Of a stretch of 64,000 nucleotides of DNA, positions 19,201 through 29,247 are shown in pieces. The position numbers were made by a program, and so were the translations under genes. Within the stretch, counting starts at the first letter, position 1, and each line of letters opens with the position of its first letter. Under the pieces are notes generated by a model, which saw only the letters and a list, made by a program, of their open reading frames with translations, did not search any database and was not told where the DNA came from. The DNA comes from CBINFS01 sp966250015. GTDB taxonomy: Bacteria; Bacteroidota; Rhodothermia; Rhodothermales; DASSAV01. The stretch lies in the NCBI GenBank assembly GCA_966250015.1, contig CBINFS010000007.1, positions 84,166-148,165 of the forward strand, written 5' to 3'.

Positions 19201-20057
19201 CGGTAGAAATCACCGCCGGAAATGTCTGAAGGGATCGTCCAGTCGAAGTTGCCGTCGTTCGACGTGCGCGCCGTTAAGGATTCTACTACGCCGTATTGAT
19301 TAGGCGTAGTACTTAGACGGTGCAAGAGATCGATTCCGACCTCACCCTCGATTCCCGTGCTTTGCCAGCGAACCGAAAGGATTTCGCCGGCCGTGAATCG
19401 AACCCTACCCGACGGCTGGTTGACGACTATCGAGGGCTGTGCAATCGTGACTACGGCCTGGTCGAAGAAGAAGAAGTCAGCGTAGTAAAATTCGATGTGT
19501 ACGTAGTAGTCGCCGCCGGGTGGGTAGTCTGCCGGAATCTGAAAGTCGAAGCTGCCGTGGTCAGTTTCATTTTCTACGGTGATGATCTCAGGCGTATCAG
19601 AACTCGCTCCCTTGTAGATGTAGATGGTGACCGTAGATTCGCTGGCGAATTGTGTCGTCCAGCGGATGGGCATGACCGACCCCGCGTAGAACGTGTCTCC
19701 CGAACGTGGGGAGGTAAGCGTAATCCCGGCCGAGGTCTGTTCCAGGAAGAAGTTAAATTCCGTCGAATCTGCTCCGATGGTGATTTGCTGCGTATCCGGA
19801 ATGTAACCCTCGGCTGAAGCCGTAACCTCATAGGTACCGTAGGGCACATTGCCGATTATGTAAAAACCATTTGAGTTCGTAGAGGTGAGCTGAGAGGTGG
19901 CCTGGATGTAAACGGCTGCCTGAGGTATCGGGCTTTCATCGGCTGCGCTGTATACCACACCGTACAGGCTACCCGATTGAAACTGTGCCGAAACCGGTAG
20001 GGTAATGGCCGCGGCAAGCACCGGCAGCAGGCTCAACATTCTAAACAGTTTCGCCAT
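16227..20057 (-). CDS. 1276-residue secreted surface protein with choice-of-anchor D and C-terminal sorting domain
   Basis: Signal peptide 1-24 (VSAQ). Next a carboxypeptidase-regulatory-like sandwich (GVVYSAADESPIPQAAVYI), then repeats of two modules: a Kre9/Knh1-like module (PIRWTTQ, SVRWQSTG, PIRWEATG, EIRWTSQG) in four copies and ASPM/SPD-2/Hydin-like choice-of-anchor D (IDFGTVGIGQT ... RTVTITNEGD) in two. After a linker region with lectin-like features comes the end: NTLEQNYPNPFAGSTSIGY to MLLVR, the Por/T9SS-type sorting and FlgD-like domain. It should be exported and held at or released from the surface. Fourth-last in a six- to seven-gene minus-strand run; a barrel gene follows by 4 bases. 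Confidence 0.85.
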   Translation of the reverse strand: MAKLFRMLSLLPVLAAAITLPVSAQFQSGSLYGVVYSAADESPIPQAAVYIQATSQLTSTNSNGFYIIGNVPYGTYEVTASAEGYIPDTQQITIGADSTEFNFFLEQTSAGITLTSPRSGDTFYAGSVMPIRWTTQFASESTVTIYIYKGASSDTPEIITVENETDHGSFDFQIPADYPPGGDYYVHIEFYYADFFFFDQAVVTIAQPSIVVNQPSGRVRFTAGEILSVRWQSTGIEGEVGIDLLHRLSTTPNQYGVVESLTARTSNDGNFDWTIPSDISGGDFYRIRVYSVADPVFFGQSADFGIDPLEAPQIIVDPTNIDFGTVGIGQTSAVRTVTITNEGDQVLTGSFQLTGDETNSFDITTQGRSFELGSGDELNLEVIFQPAVEGYSQAIIEITHNATNVDSPVEVLLQGIGELSRQIVVTRPNSGESFTAGGTLPIRWEATGIEGGMGIDLLQRRADNHDVYDVVETLAESTSNDGAFNWQISETYPGGDFFRVMVYSLSNESLRGLSGDFSIEALTQAALSVSPTEIDFGTVEVGQTTSERTVTITNEGDLPLAGEIMLAGNDDEVFEITSGSGGFELGGGDELEVNVVFRPVESGTFQAILQITHDAPNDDGVTEVPLLGTATLRQEIAIIRPASGDSFTAGTTEEIRWTSQGEIPRVDIFLVRNGSVTLQIASGIENSGSFSWQIPASIPEAAEYQIRMVHSDNPEVWVLSEGTFSITSLAIDVSYTQTPGGLQVDVNTNGGFNPSERVLFYRRGGEFRESSWQQIQIGGGDGSFTASIPASYVTERGIDFYVRLSLGETTLTFPRNLATQGPQHVRVQMTEAQAPFSLSPRTYRMISVPLELTENGTLGALEDDYGPYDTSRWRLLRWNSGVDDYDELPELGTPLTPGTAFWLITTGDQSFDVGSALSVDASRPFDLQLQPGWNQVANPFAFPVAWMDVISWNADRFDGNFESSVGPLAFYSGVEILYAEPTQVLSPWDGYFLFNATNGPVTIQIPPREATEVSDVAGKHASKSVATDGSYTIQIVATIPGLPLVDSQNWVGFYDENAKPVQYLEAPGIGPHLRLSLIDSNRRYARLLMPMAEGQTWDVEIGVESGAGIQLNGKLVRVKLEELGIRPEGMDLHVLDLDQNQRLPVEDGVFEVALDGRDDLRHLRIVLGTPKFVDGHLEGIPLAKLSNTLEQNYPNPFAGSTSIGYRIVEQSTVLIEVFNTLGQKVQTLVSADQPAGRYVVEWDGRTASGSLASSGMYLCRIRAGTFTATTTMLLVR

Positions 20058-20122
20058 CTTGGTCCACGTATGAGAAAGGCCGGAGGACTACCGGTATCGA
20101 AGAGGTTCGTTAAGTGAGCCGT

Positions 20123-21397
20123 TCAATTCCCTCCGGTAGAGGTGGGTGGTCTTGGGGGGTCGGGTAGTGCGCGAGGAGGTTCCTGGGCGGGTTTACGTGC
20201 GTCCTGCCCCGGGACGATCGTCGCCGTAATGTGGCTGTTCAGGTTTGTGATTCGGTTGGTGAGTAAATCAGCTGAAGGGGTGGGAGAGTGAAGGCTGTGG
20301 ATCACCTCCTCAATGGTTCCTGCCGCTGCGGTCTGAAAATCCATGGCCTCGGCGCGGTCCGCAGCCTCGTTGAAGTTTGGATCGAGCCGGCTTGCCTCAC
20401 GGAAGTGGCGCGCTGCTCGCCGGTAGTTTCCGGCGTCTTCTTCTAGGAGCCCGCGAGAATAGGCAAGGAAGGCTTGCAGGTTTTCGGTTGGCCGGTAGTC
20501 GATCCTTGCCCGCTGTTCGGGTGTCAGCTCGATGCCCATCTGTTCGACCAGAGCGAATACGAGGTCTTTTTCGACCTGGAGGAAGTCGCTCAAAGCGGCC
20601 GTTCGATTTTGCGGCTCAGAAGGTCGGGCCGTTCGCGTGTCGACCATGGCCGCGCTGACGTCGAGCGTATGTCCCTCCAGCACGTTGTACGTGCCGCCCG
20701 TTACGCTACCGGCACCCAACAACCTCCCGATTCTGGGGCTCGTTGCGGGATCGACGAAGCCGGTTTGCGAAAGCTCGAGCTCCTTCATGAGCTCCTGAAG
20801 CCGCACGCGTTCGACTACTACCAGGCCGGGTACACGGCTCAGGTCGTTGGTCAACAGGTCTCCAAGGCCGCGTCCGAGGGGGGCATACTGTTCGGATGTA
20901 CCAAGGTATGCGAACTGATAAACGGCTACCCTTCGGGGGTCTGCATCCAACGTGTCGCCGGATGCCAGACGCTGGGCTACCTCTATCCGGGCCATGTTTC
21001 TGGAGAGCCACTCGTAACGGCCACGGAGCAGGCGCCGGTACGGTGACAGACGCGGGGCCGAAGGGTACTTCTCGTAGAGTCTTAGGGCTGCTTCCCGATC
21101 GCCCAACTTCTCCTGTACGAGGCCGAGATAGAAGTGTGTTTTAGGGTCGTTTGCATTCCGGGCGAAAGCCTGTTGCAAGTAGCCGTTGGCCCGATTGTAT
21201 TGCCCGGTCCAGGTGTAGATTTCTCCGAGGCGCTGCATGGCGCCAACGTCGGACGAGTTTCGCTGAAGTCTTGCCTCGAGCGCCTGGATCTCGTTTTCGT
21301 AATCCCTTATATCCTCCAGAAGGCGCACCTCGGCACAGGCTGCAAAAAGAAGAACGAGGCACAGGCTGCAAGTGAGAGGTTGTAACCGTTTTTTCAT
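20123..21397 (-). CDS. Lipoprotein with TPR repeats and CsgG/FlgO-like domain
   Basis: 424 residues. Type II signal with lipobox LLFAAC (Cys21), so a lipid-anchored periplasmic protein. Residues ~35-120 hold TPR units (AMQRLGEIYTWTGQYNRANGYLQ; THFYLGLVQEKLGDREAALR). The middle (about 155-275) is CsgG/FlgO-like: RRVAVYQFAYLG, LGRGLGDLLTNDLSRVPGLVVVER, RIGRLLGAGSVTGGTYNV. A further TPR pair lies at 305-350 and the tail is Pro-rich. The CsgG fold builds outer-membrane assemblies or accessory factors. The neighbouring gene codes for a related protein with the same domain, 54 bases upstream. Confidence 0.8.
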   Translation of the reverse strand: MKKRLQPLTCSLCLVLLFAACAEVRLLEDIRDYENEIQALEARLQRNSSDVGAMQRLGEIYTWTGQYNRANGYLQQAFARNANDPKTHFYLGLVQEKLGDREAALRLYEKYPSAPRLSPYRRLLRGRYEWLSRNMARIEVAQRLASGDTLDADPRRVAVYQFAYLGTSEQYAPLGRGLGDLLTNDLSRVPGLVVVERVRLQELMKELELSQTGFVDPATSPRIGRLLGAGSVTGGTYNVLEGHTLDVSAAMVDTRTARPSEPQNRTAALSDFLQVEKDLVFALVEQMGIELTPEQRARIDYRPTENLQAFLAYSRGLLEEDAGNYRRAARHFREASRLDPNFNEAADRAEAMDFQTAAAGTIEEVIHSLHSPTPSADLLTNRITNLNSHITATIVPGQDARKPAQEPPRALPDPPRPPTSTGGN

Positions 21398-21451
21398 GTG
21401 GAGTATGCCGAGTCTAAGTTGCAGCCGGGAGGTAGTTATTTCGTCCGGTCT

Positions 21452-22498
21452 TTATCCCTCGCCGGCCGCTGCAAGCATAAGCCCAGCCGACTGCGCCTTC
21501 AGTTTGGCTCTCGTGTAGTGCTCATCGTATTCCAGCGCCTCCTGGAACTTCTCGAACGCTCCCCGGAAGTCGCCTTTTTGCTCCAGCTCGAGACCTTCCG
21601 CATACGAGAGCATGGCGTCGAGCGAGTTGGTCTCCGTTCGGGGGCCGACTTCATTCTCATCCAGGGCGACGTTGATCGCGCTCGCGACCCGCAGGCTCAG
21701 TTTTTCGAGAAGGTCGGGAATCCGCCTGGTGCTTCCTTCAACCGATTCGGCAAGGAGCACCTCTCCCGTTTCGACTTTGTCGAGGCGCGCCCAGATCGTC
21801 ACGTTTCGGCCTTGTACCATAAAGCCTCCGGTAAGCATGGTCGTTGCACCCAGCAGTTGGCCGGGTCGTACGCGAGCTGAGGGGTTTATCAAATCGCTCT
21901 GATTGAGCTTGATTTCCTCGAGCAACCAGTTCAGCCGCTCTCTCTCGACGACCTTCAGCCCCGTGGCGCCATTCAAATAGTTGATGAGCATCGAGGCTAT
22001 TCCCATGCGCAGCGGTTCAAATCGGTCTGCCTGGTCGATGGAGCTGTTGAGGAAGTCGATGATGGCCATGGTCTGAAGCCCCGGGTCATGCTCGACCGTG
22101 TAGCAATCACATACCTCTTTCCGCACCTGGTAGTACTGCTTCAAATAGGCTATGGGCTCGACGTCGGGGTCCGGCTCTATCGGAGGCGGCTCCAGATCGA
22201 GGAGTTTTGCGATGGCATCCTTTGCCTTCTCGTTCATTCGCTTGGCGGCATAGATGCGGCCGAGATATTGCAGGGCTTCCACTCGGGCTTCCCTGGGCGC
22301 CTGCTCGTTTTCCGCCGTTTGCGAACACAGCTCCGTCGCGGATTCGAAATCCGCCATCTGGAAAGCCTCTATACACTGTTGGAGGCTTTGATCTTGCCCA
22401 TAAACTGGGGCGGCAAGGGTAGCGAGGAGAAAAGCGGTACAGAATACGAGCGGAAGGAGTCTCGTAACGTACAGGGGAACACGGGCGAGCGAAAACAT
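21452..22498 (-). CDS. Secreted TPR / CsgG-FlgO-like protein
   Basis: 348 residues with signal peptide (cleavage after VYGQ, about residue 34) but no lipobox, unlike its downstream paralogue. TPR-like helices at about 38-125, then the CsgG/FlgO-like domain: MAIIDFLNSS, GIASMLINYLNGATGLKVVER, RPGQLLGATTMLTGGFMV. The last 60 residues are TPR again (SYAEGLELEQKGDFRGAFEKFQEAL). AAGGAGG lies 5 bases before the ATG. Placed 45 bases after the PEGA kinase; kinases with PEGA ectodomains and CsgG-like partners recur together, suggesting a surface-sensing set. Confidence 0.78.
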   Translation of the reverse strand: MFSLARVPLYVTRLLPLVFCTAFLLATLAAPVYGQDQSLQQCIEAFQMADFESATELCSQTAENEQAPREARVEALQYLGRIYAAKRMNEKAKDAIAKLLDLEPPPIEPDPDVEPIAYLKQYYQVRKEVCDCYTVEHDPGLQTMAIIDFLNSSIDQADRFEPLRMGIASMLINYLNGATGLKVVERERLNWLLEEIKLNQSDLINPSARVRPGQLLGATTMLTGGFMVQGRNVTIWARLDKVETGEVLLAESVEGSTRRIPDLLEKLSLRVASAINVALDENEVGPRTETNSLDAMLSYAEGLELEQKGDFRGAFEKFQEALEYDEHYTRAKLKAQSAGLMLAAAGEG

Positions 22499-22543
22499 GA
22501 CCTCCTCCTTTACGTCAATATCAATGTTTGGCCGGACTCTGTT

Positions 22544-24478
22544 CTAGAAGCCTCCGGAGGCTTTCTCACGAACGAAAAATGAAATCAGGTGCGTTTCCTT
22601 ATCGAAGTTGGGCTTGACGTTAACCGTGTAGGCTGAACCGGTGAATCGCTGGTCGGACAGGATGCGCCCATCTTCCGCTTTTACGATGTATTGCCCGCCG
22701 ACAACCTCGTAGGGCTGGTGCGACAGGAAATCTGCTTCGACGCGGTATGCGCCTGGATCAAATGCTTCGCTAAATGGCCCCGAGGTCTTGAAAACCCCGT
22801 CGATTCTAACCGAGGCTGCCGGGGCTATCCCTGTCCTTTGCTCCTCCCACCTCGTGCTCACGTTGATCAGGCTCTCGAAATAGCAATTGAGCGTCTGAGA
22901 ACCACTGGCCGTGACCGTGATGGTCTTCTCGGAACGGAGGTTTTCCCCTCCACATCGAACCGTATGGGTTCCGGGAGTAACGGCGTACGAACCAGATGAG
23001 CGGCTTACGTCGTCGAGTATTATGGACCCCGAAGGGTACGCATTGAGAATGATCGTACCTTGCTGTGAAACGGGAGGCTCCGGTCTAGTCGTGGGTGAGC
23101 GGTCGAGACTAAAACTCAGGGTTAGGTCACCGACCTCTTCCATCCGAATCAACGTATCGACCGGTTCAAAGCCCGCGAGCCGAACCTCAATAGCCACAGG
23201 CGAACCCGGAGAAACCAGTGTCTCGATGGGGAAGTCGGTAAGGGGCGTTACACCGACAGAGCTGCCATTAACCGTGACGTTGGCGTTTGCCGGGTCTGAA
23301 AGGATCGTCAATACGGGTGATTCGGGCTCCACGAGACGAATGCCGTCCAGGATGACGTGCTGCCCGGCCGAAGGGGTTAGCGTCGTGTCGAACGGTATGT
23401 ACCCAGCCAAAGCGACGTGCAGCCGAATGGGTCCATTGGGCACCCGGTATCCTTCGATTGGTGTAGAGCCTATCTCCTCTTCGCCGAGAAACACACTGGC
23501 CGCAGGAGGGACCGTCGAGATGGTAAGCAGAGCCGGATCCGGCAAAAGCGACGGACCCACCAGAACCGCCACCAACAGGACGAGGACCGCGAATCCCGTC
23601 AATACCGGGGCTTTCCAGTTGAAGGGCCGGTCCGGAATCTCACACTCCTCAAGCGCCTTTAACATGGCGCGGGAGGTCTGATAGCGCTCCTTCGGATCCG
23701 TCTCGAGCGCCTTCATGATCACGTCGGACAGATTTTCCGGTACAGACGGGATGGCCTGATGGAGGGGACTCCGATTCAGCTCGGCCGGTGTATGGCCGGA
23801 CAGGACCTCATAGCACGTAATGCCGGCCGAGTAGATGTCGCTTCGTTCGTCGGCGTACCCATCCTTTTGTTCGGGCGCCATGTACTTCAGCGTCCCGGCC
23901 CAGTTTGCGCTTTTGGTCTCGTCGGCATCGAGTAGCACTTTGGCGAGGCCGAAGTCGGCGACTTTTACCGAAAGGTTGTCGCCGTCCTCCTTCGCAAGCA
24001 TGACGTTCTTCGGTTTGATGTCGCGGTGAATGACGTGCTTTCGATGCGAGTAAGCCAGCGCGGAGAGAAGCTGTTTGAGGAGGGGGAGCGCCTGCTGGAG
24101 GGGAAGAGGCCCTCTAGCCTTCAGGAGATCGTAGAGTGTTTCGCCCTCTACGTATTCCATCACGATGAACTTGCCATGCTCCTCCAGGTCGGCAAGGTTG
24201 TATACCGTAACGATGTTCGGGTGGTGTAATTTGGCGAGCGTCTGCGCCTCTCGCCAGAATGAGCTGACGATGTAGTCGTTCTGGGTGAGCTCGGGGAGGA
24301 GAGTTTTCATGGCCACCTGGCGGTCGAGGCCGGTGTCGTGAGCCAGGTAAACCACGCCCATGCCGCCCCTGCCGAGCTCCTTCAGGAACGTATAGCCGGA
24401 GATCGTCCGCCCGATGAGTCCGTCCGAGATCTCCGTCCTGTCAGAACCTTCGGTAACCGTTCTATCGTCTATAGCCAT
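22544..24478 (-). CDS. Membrane Ser/Thr protein kinase with PEGA ectodomain
   Basis: 644 residues. Cytoplasmic Hanks-type kinase at ~27-280: glycine loop ELGRGGMG (35-41), Lys58, HRDIKPKN with catalytic Asp153, DFG Asp175, and APEQ, all intact. One membrane helix at ~291-312. The periplasmic part contains two PEGA domains (ASVFLGEEEIGSTPIEGYRV; NVTVNGSSVGVTPLTDFPIE), then a Ser-rich beta region to the end. It lies second in the minus run, 145 bases after an FHA-domain transglycosylase, and is one of two kinases flanking the injection-system locus. FHA domains nearby are natural readers of its phosphothreonines; direct link is inference. Confidence 0.92.
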   Translation of the reverse strand: MAIDDRTVTEGSDRTEISDGLIGRTISGYTFLKELGRGGMGVVYLAHDTGLDRQVAMKTLLPELTQNDYIVSSFWREAQTLAKLHHPNIVTVYNLADLEEHGKFIVMEYVEGETLYDLLKARGPLPLQQALPLLKQLLSALAYSHRKHVIHRDIKPKNVMLAKEDGDNLSVKVADFGLAKVLLDADETKSANWAGTLKYMAPEQKDGYADERSDIYSAGITCYEVLSGHTPAELNRSPLHQAIPSVPENLSDVIMKALETDPKERYQTSRAMLKALEECEIPDRPFNWKAPVLTGFAVLVLLVAVLVGPSLLPDPALLTISTVPPAASVFLGEEEIGSTPIEGYRVPNGPIRLHVALAGYIPFDTTLTPSAGQHVILDGIRLVEPESPVLTILSDPANANVTVNGSSVGVTPLTDFPIETLVSPGSPVAIEVRLAGFEPVDTLIRMEEVGDLTLSFSLDRSPTTRPEPPVSQQGTIILNAYPSGSIILDDVSRSSGSYAVTPGTHTVRCGGENLRSEKTITVTASGSQTLNCYFESLINVSTRWEEQRTGIAPAASVRIDGVFKTSGPFSEAFDPGAYRVEADFLSHQPYEVVGGQYIVKAEDGRILSDQRFTGSAYTVNVKPNFDKETHLISFFVREKASGGF

Positions 24479-24623
24479 TTCACCCTGTTCTTTCAGCCAG
24501 GCTCTTGCAGTTCACAATGCAGGTGGTCCCGGAATTGAATCTCTATCGAAAGCCGTTTTCATCACGGTCACCTCACGACCGCCGCAGTCTTAAAGCACTC
24601 GTCTCGTCCACAGAGCGGCTCCA

Positions 24624-26159
24624 TTACAAGCCGCTTGTCTCCGCCGCCTGAATGGCGCCGGCCAGTGGGTTGTCGAAATCGAATCCGAACAGACGAGGGT
24701 TTTCACCGATTACGGAGGCAGAAAAAATGTAGAAGACGTACTGGTAGGTTTCTTGAGGAATCCGGTCGTCGTACTGCTCCAGCAGCCTCCAGAAATTGCG
24801 TTCGCGAGGGTTCTCAGGAAGCCTCCGGATGAAATGGAGCACGTTGGATTCACCCCAGTTGTAAGACGCCATCACCAGAAGCCCTGACGCCTTGGCATCG
24901 GTCTCGTAGATGTCCCTGATGTACCTAGCCGCTGCCGCAGTGCTCTTCTGGAAGTCGTGACGATCGTCCAGAGGGTCAGGTCTGCCGAGGTCTGCGAGCG
25001 GCCCGGTTTGCAGGCCGTACCGAGTAGCGGTGAGCTGGATGAACTGCCACATCCCTTTGGCGTGTCCGTATGCCGTGGGCGGACCGACGACGTTCGGGTT
25101 AAAGTCACTCTCCTGGAGGGCAAGATAGAAGAACTGGGGTGGGAGGTTATTTCGTAGGAAGGTCTCGACGATCGGGTACGTGTAGCCGTTCGTCTGGGCG
25201 CGCTCGACGGCTTCCTCGAAACGATCGGTGGCCTGCCAGTAGCCGATGTACTCACGCACCTTGCGCACGAACTCCTCCGGCACCTCGACGTCGCACTCTC
25301 CGAACAACCGGGCCATGCGATAGATGAGACGATCCTCTTCGGACAGGTGATCGTACACGCCCAATTCGTCGACGAACGCCGCGTACTGCTGCTTGAGCTG
25401 ATTGACTTCAGGCGACGCGCCGGCCGTAAGCTCGAGCTGTTTCATCTGATAAAAGATGTCACGTGCCTGCGTCTCGAGTGCGGCAATGCGGGCTTCCTGT
25501 GCTCGAATTCGCTCTTGCTGGTCGTAGTAGAGAACGGCTCTATACAGACCATAAGCGGTCGCGCAGAACCCCAGTACGGCCAAAACGGCGATTATCCCGG
25601 TGTACTTCTTTTTTTGTTTCTTCTCGACGTGCTTGAAGGCACGCCGGACCATCTGGGTATGCTCGCCCCCTTCGTCGCTATCCTCGAAATATCGGTGTAT
25701 GATGCGAGAAAGTGACTCGTCTTCGGGGTGTTTCGCGTGAGGGGACCGATCTGCCTCTACCGACGGGGGGCTTTCAATACCTGCGGTAGGATCCAGTAGA
25801 ACGGTAGCTCCGTCTTGTTCCAGCGAGGTTATCTCGAGAAGTAGTATTGCGCCGTCGGCCCCAAGCTGGATTTTTGCACGTTCAGGTAAGGCAGCCTGGT
25901 TGATGGTACGCCCGTCCAGGATAGTTCCGTTTTTACTCTGTAGATCCCGTATCCACCAGCGGTCGTCCTCGAAGTAGACTTCCGCGTGCTTGCGACTGGT
26001 TTTCTGGTGAGAAATTTGAACCTCACAGGAGGGGTCGCGACCGATTCGAAATGCTTGATCGAATAGAAGACGTACCGATGCATTCTCTCCCTGTGCTACG
26101 GTAACCATAACCGGGGGAGCCGCTGCGGCCTGCATACCGTCGGTCGCCTTCGTCCGCAT
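24624..26159 (-). CDS. FHA domain - membrane helix - lytic transglycosylase fusion
   Basis: 511 residues from the ATG at 26157-26159, which has GAGGAG eight bases upstream; a longer start at 26204 is less supported. Order: FHA domain ~15-110 with FRIGRDPSCEV, TSRKHAEV and SKNGTILDG (all phosphothreonine-contact residues kept), acidic linker, one transmembrane helix ~186-212 after a Lys-rich stop, coiled coil ~215-250, and an SLT/MltD-type transglycosylase ~335-490: ALQESDFNP (catalytic Glu350), GMWQFIQLTATRYGL, AAARYIRDIY, ASYNWGE. The topology puts FHA in the cytoplasm and the peptidoglycan-cleaving domain in the periplasm. It is divergent from the eCIS operon. Confidence 0.9.
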   Translation of the reverse strand: MRTKATDGMQAAAAPPVMVTVAQGENASVRLLFDQAFRIGRDPSCEVQISHQKTSRKHAEVYFEDDRWWIRDLQSKNGTILDGRTINQAALPERAKIQLGADGAILLLEITSLEQDGATVLLDPTAGIESPPSVEADRSPHAKHPEDESLSRIIHRYFEDSDEGGEHTQMVRRAFKHVEKKQKKKYTGIIAVLAVLGFCATAYGLYRAVLYYDQQERIRAQEARIAALETQARDIFYQMKQLELTAGASPEVNQLKQQYAAFVDELGVYDHLSEEDRLIYRMARLFGECDVEVPEEFVRKVREYIGYWQATDRFEEAVERAQTNGYTYPIVETFLRNNLPPQFFYLALQESDFNPNVVGPPTAYGHAKGMWQFIQLTATRYGLQTGPLADLGRPDPLDDRHDFQKSTAAAARYIRDIYETDAKASGLLVMASYNWGESNVLHFIRRLPENPRERNFWRLLEQYDDRIPQETYQYVFYIFSASVIGENPRLFGFDFDNPLAGAIQAAETSGL

Positions 26160-26541
26160 AGTACATACTCCTCGACCAACCGTTCGTACCCACCGGTGGC
26201 TCAATTGGGCACACCCTCACACATAAAAAGATAGCACAATGCCCGCCTTTTTCAACCGAAAAGTGAAAATATTATTAAGTAAATCCCATCTTTCGCTTGT
26301 GTTTCAGAATGTCACGCTTTGTGAAATGGACTTTCTTTGACCCCACTATCGCCGTTTACGTTTTTCAGAAGACACCGAGAGTAGCACCATCTCGGGAATT
26401 CATAGGGATGTTGCTTGAACTTTGCGTTAAGAAGAGGTACAATGATAAAAGGGCGATCCCGTTGTCCGGTCGGCAGATACCTGTTGCGGTTGGGTGTTGC
26501 TGATGAGTCCGGCACATCCACGAGGCGTCGTGCTGGGGCCT
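26160..26541. promoter_or_regulatory. Divergent AT-rich promoter region between the FHA-transglycosylase and eCIS genes
   Basis: 382 bases without a supported gene. 26220-26350 is clearly more AT-rich than its surroundings (e.g. GTGAAAATATTATTAAG at 26263-26279), as expected for promoters firing in both directions. I cannot assign exact -35/-10 boxes. A slightly longer reading of the rightward gene (GTG 26494 or ATG 26503) would occupy the last 40-50 bases. Confidence 0.45.
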
Positions 26542-27133
26542 ATGAGAAGCGAACTCGCCATCGCGTCGGTCACTGCCGTTCTAAAGCACGTACTCGAGAA
26601 CGGACTGGTACAGTATGCCGTCACAAACAGCATCGGGAGTGATGTGGTCGTCTCGTCCATTCCTCCCGATCGCATCACGTCCGGCGCCGACGAACGGGCG
26701 CAGCTGAACCTCTTCCTGTATCAGGCGACGCCAAATACCCGTCTGCGCGCGCGGCCTCTCGGAAATTCGGAACGTGGTATGGCGGCCAGACCACCTCTGG
26801 CACTTGACCTCTTCTACCTCATCTCTGCCTACGGCGCACACGATCTGGATACCGACGTGTTAATCGGTTATGCGCTCAGACTATTTCACGACACACCCAC
26901 TTTTAGCAGAGATCTGATCAAAAAAACGCTGGCCACGTTGTCCTCGGCAGGGAATGGGAGGGCAACAATCCCGGCGTTGGCGGCTCTTGCTGAACCGGGT
27001 CTGGCGGATCAAATGGAGGAGATTTCCATGTCGCCGCAATTCGTCAGTATAGAAGAGATGTCGAGGTTGTGGTCCGCACTGCAGGCCAGGTTTCGGCCAT
27101 CGGCAGTCTACAAAGCATCTGTGGTGGTGATCA

Positions 27134-27147
<14 letters not shown>
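26542..27147 (+). CDS. eCIS DUF4255 protein (Pvc16-like tail-terminator), copy 1
   Basis: 201 residues from ATG 26542 (MRSELAIASVTAVLKHVLE), the typical DUF4255/Pvc16 N-terminus; earlier GTG/ATG codons at 26494 and 26503 are possible. Core features: QLNLFLYQATPN, RPPLALDLFYLISAYG, DTDVLIGYALRLFHDTP and a C-terminal PSAVYKASVVVI strand. In PVC/Afp particles this protein caps the sheath-tube end. Here it leads the rightward operon and overlaps the AAA ATPase by 14 bases. A second, different DUF4255 protein is encoded at 32045. Confidence 0.88.
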
Positions 27148-29197
<2,050 letters not shown>

Positions 29198-29247
29198 ATG
29201 CTTCTGTGCCTACACTGCGCACTGAAAACCCGTTAGGAGGTGTATTC

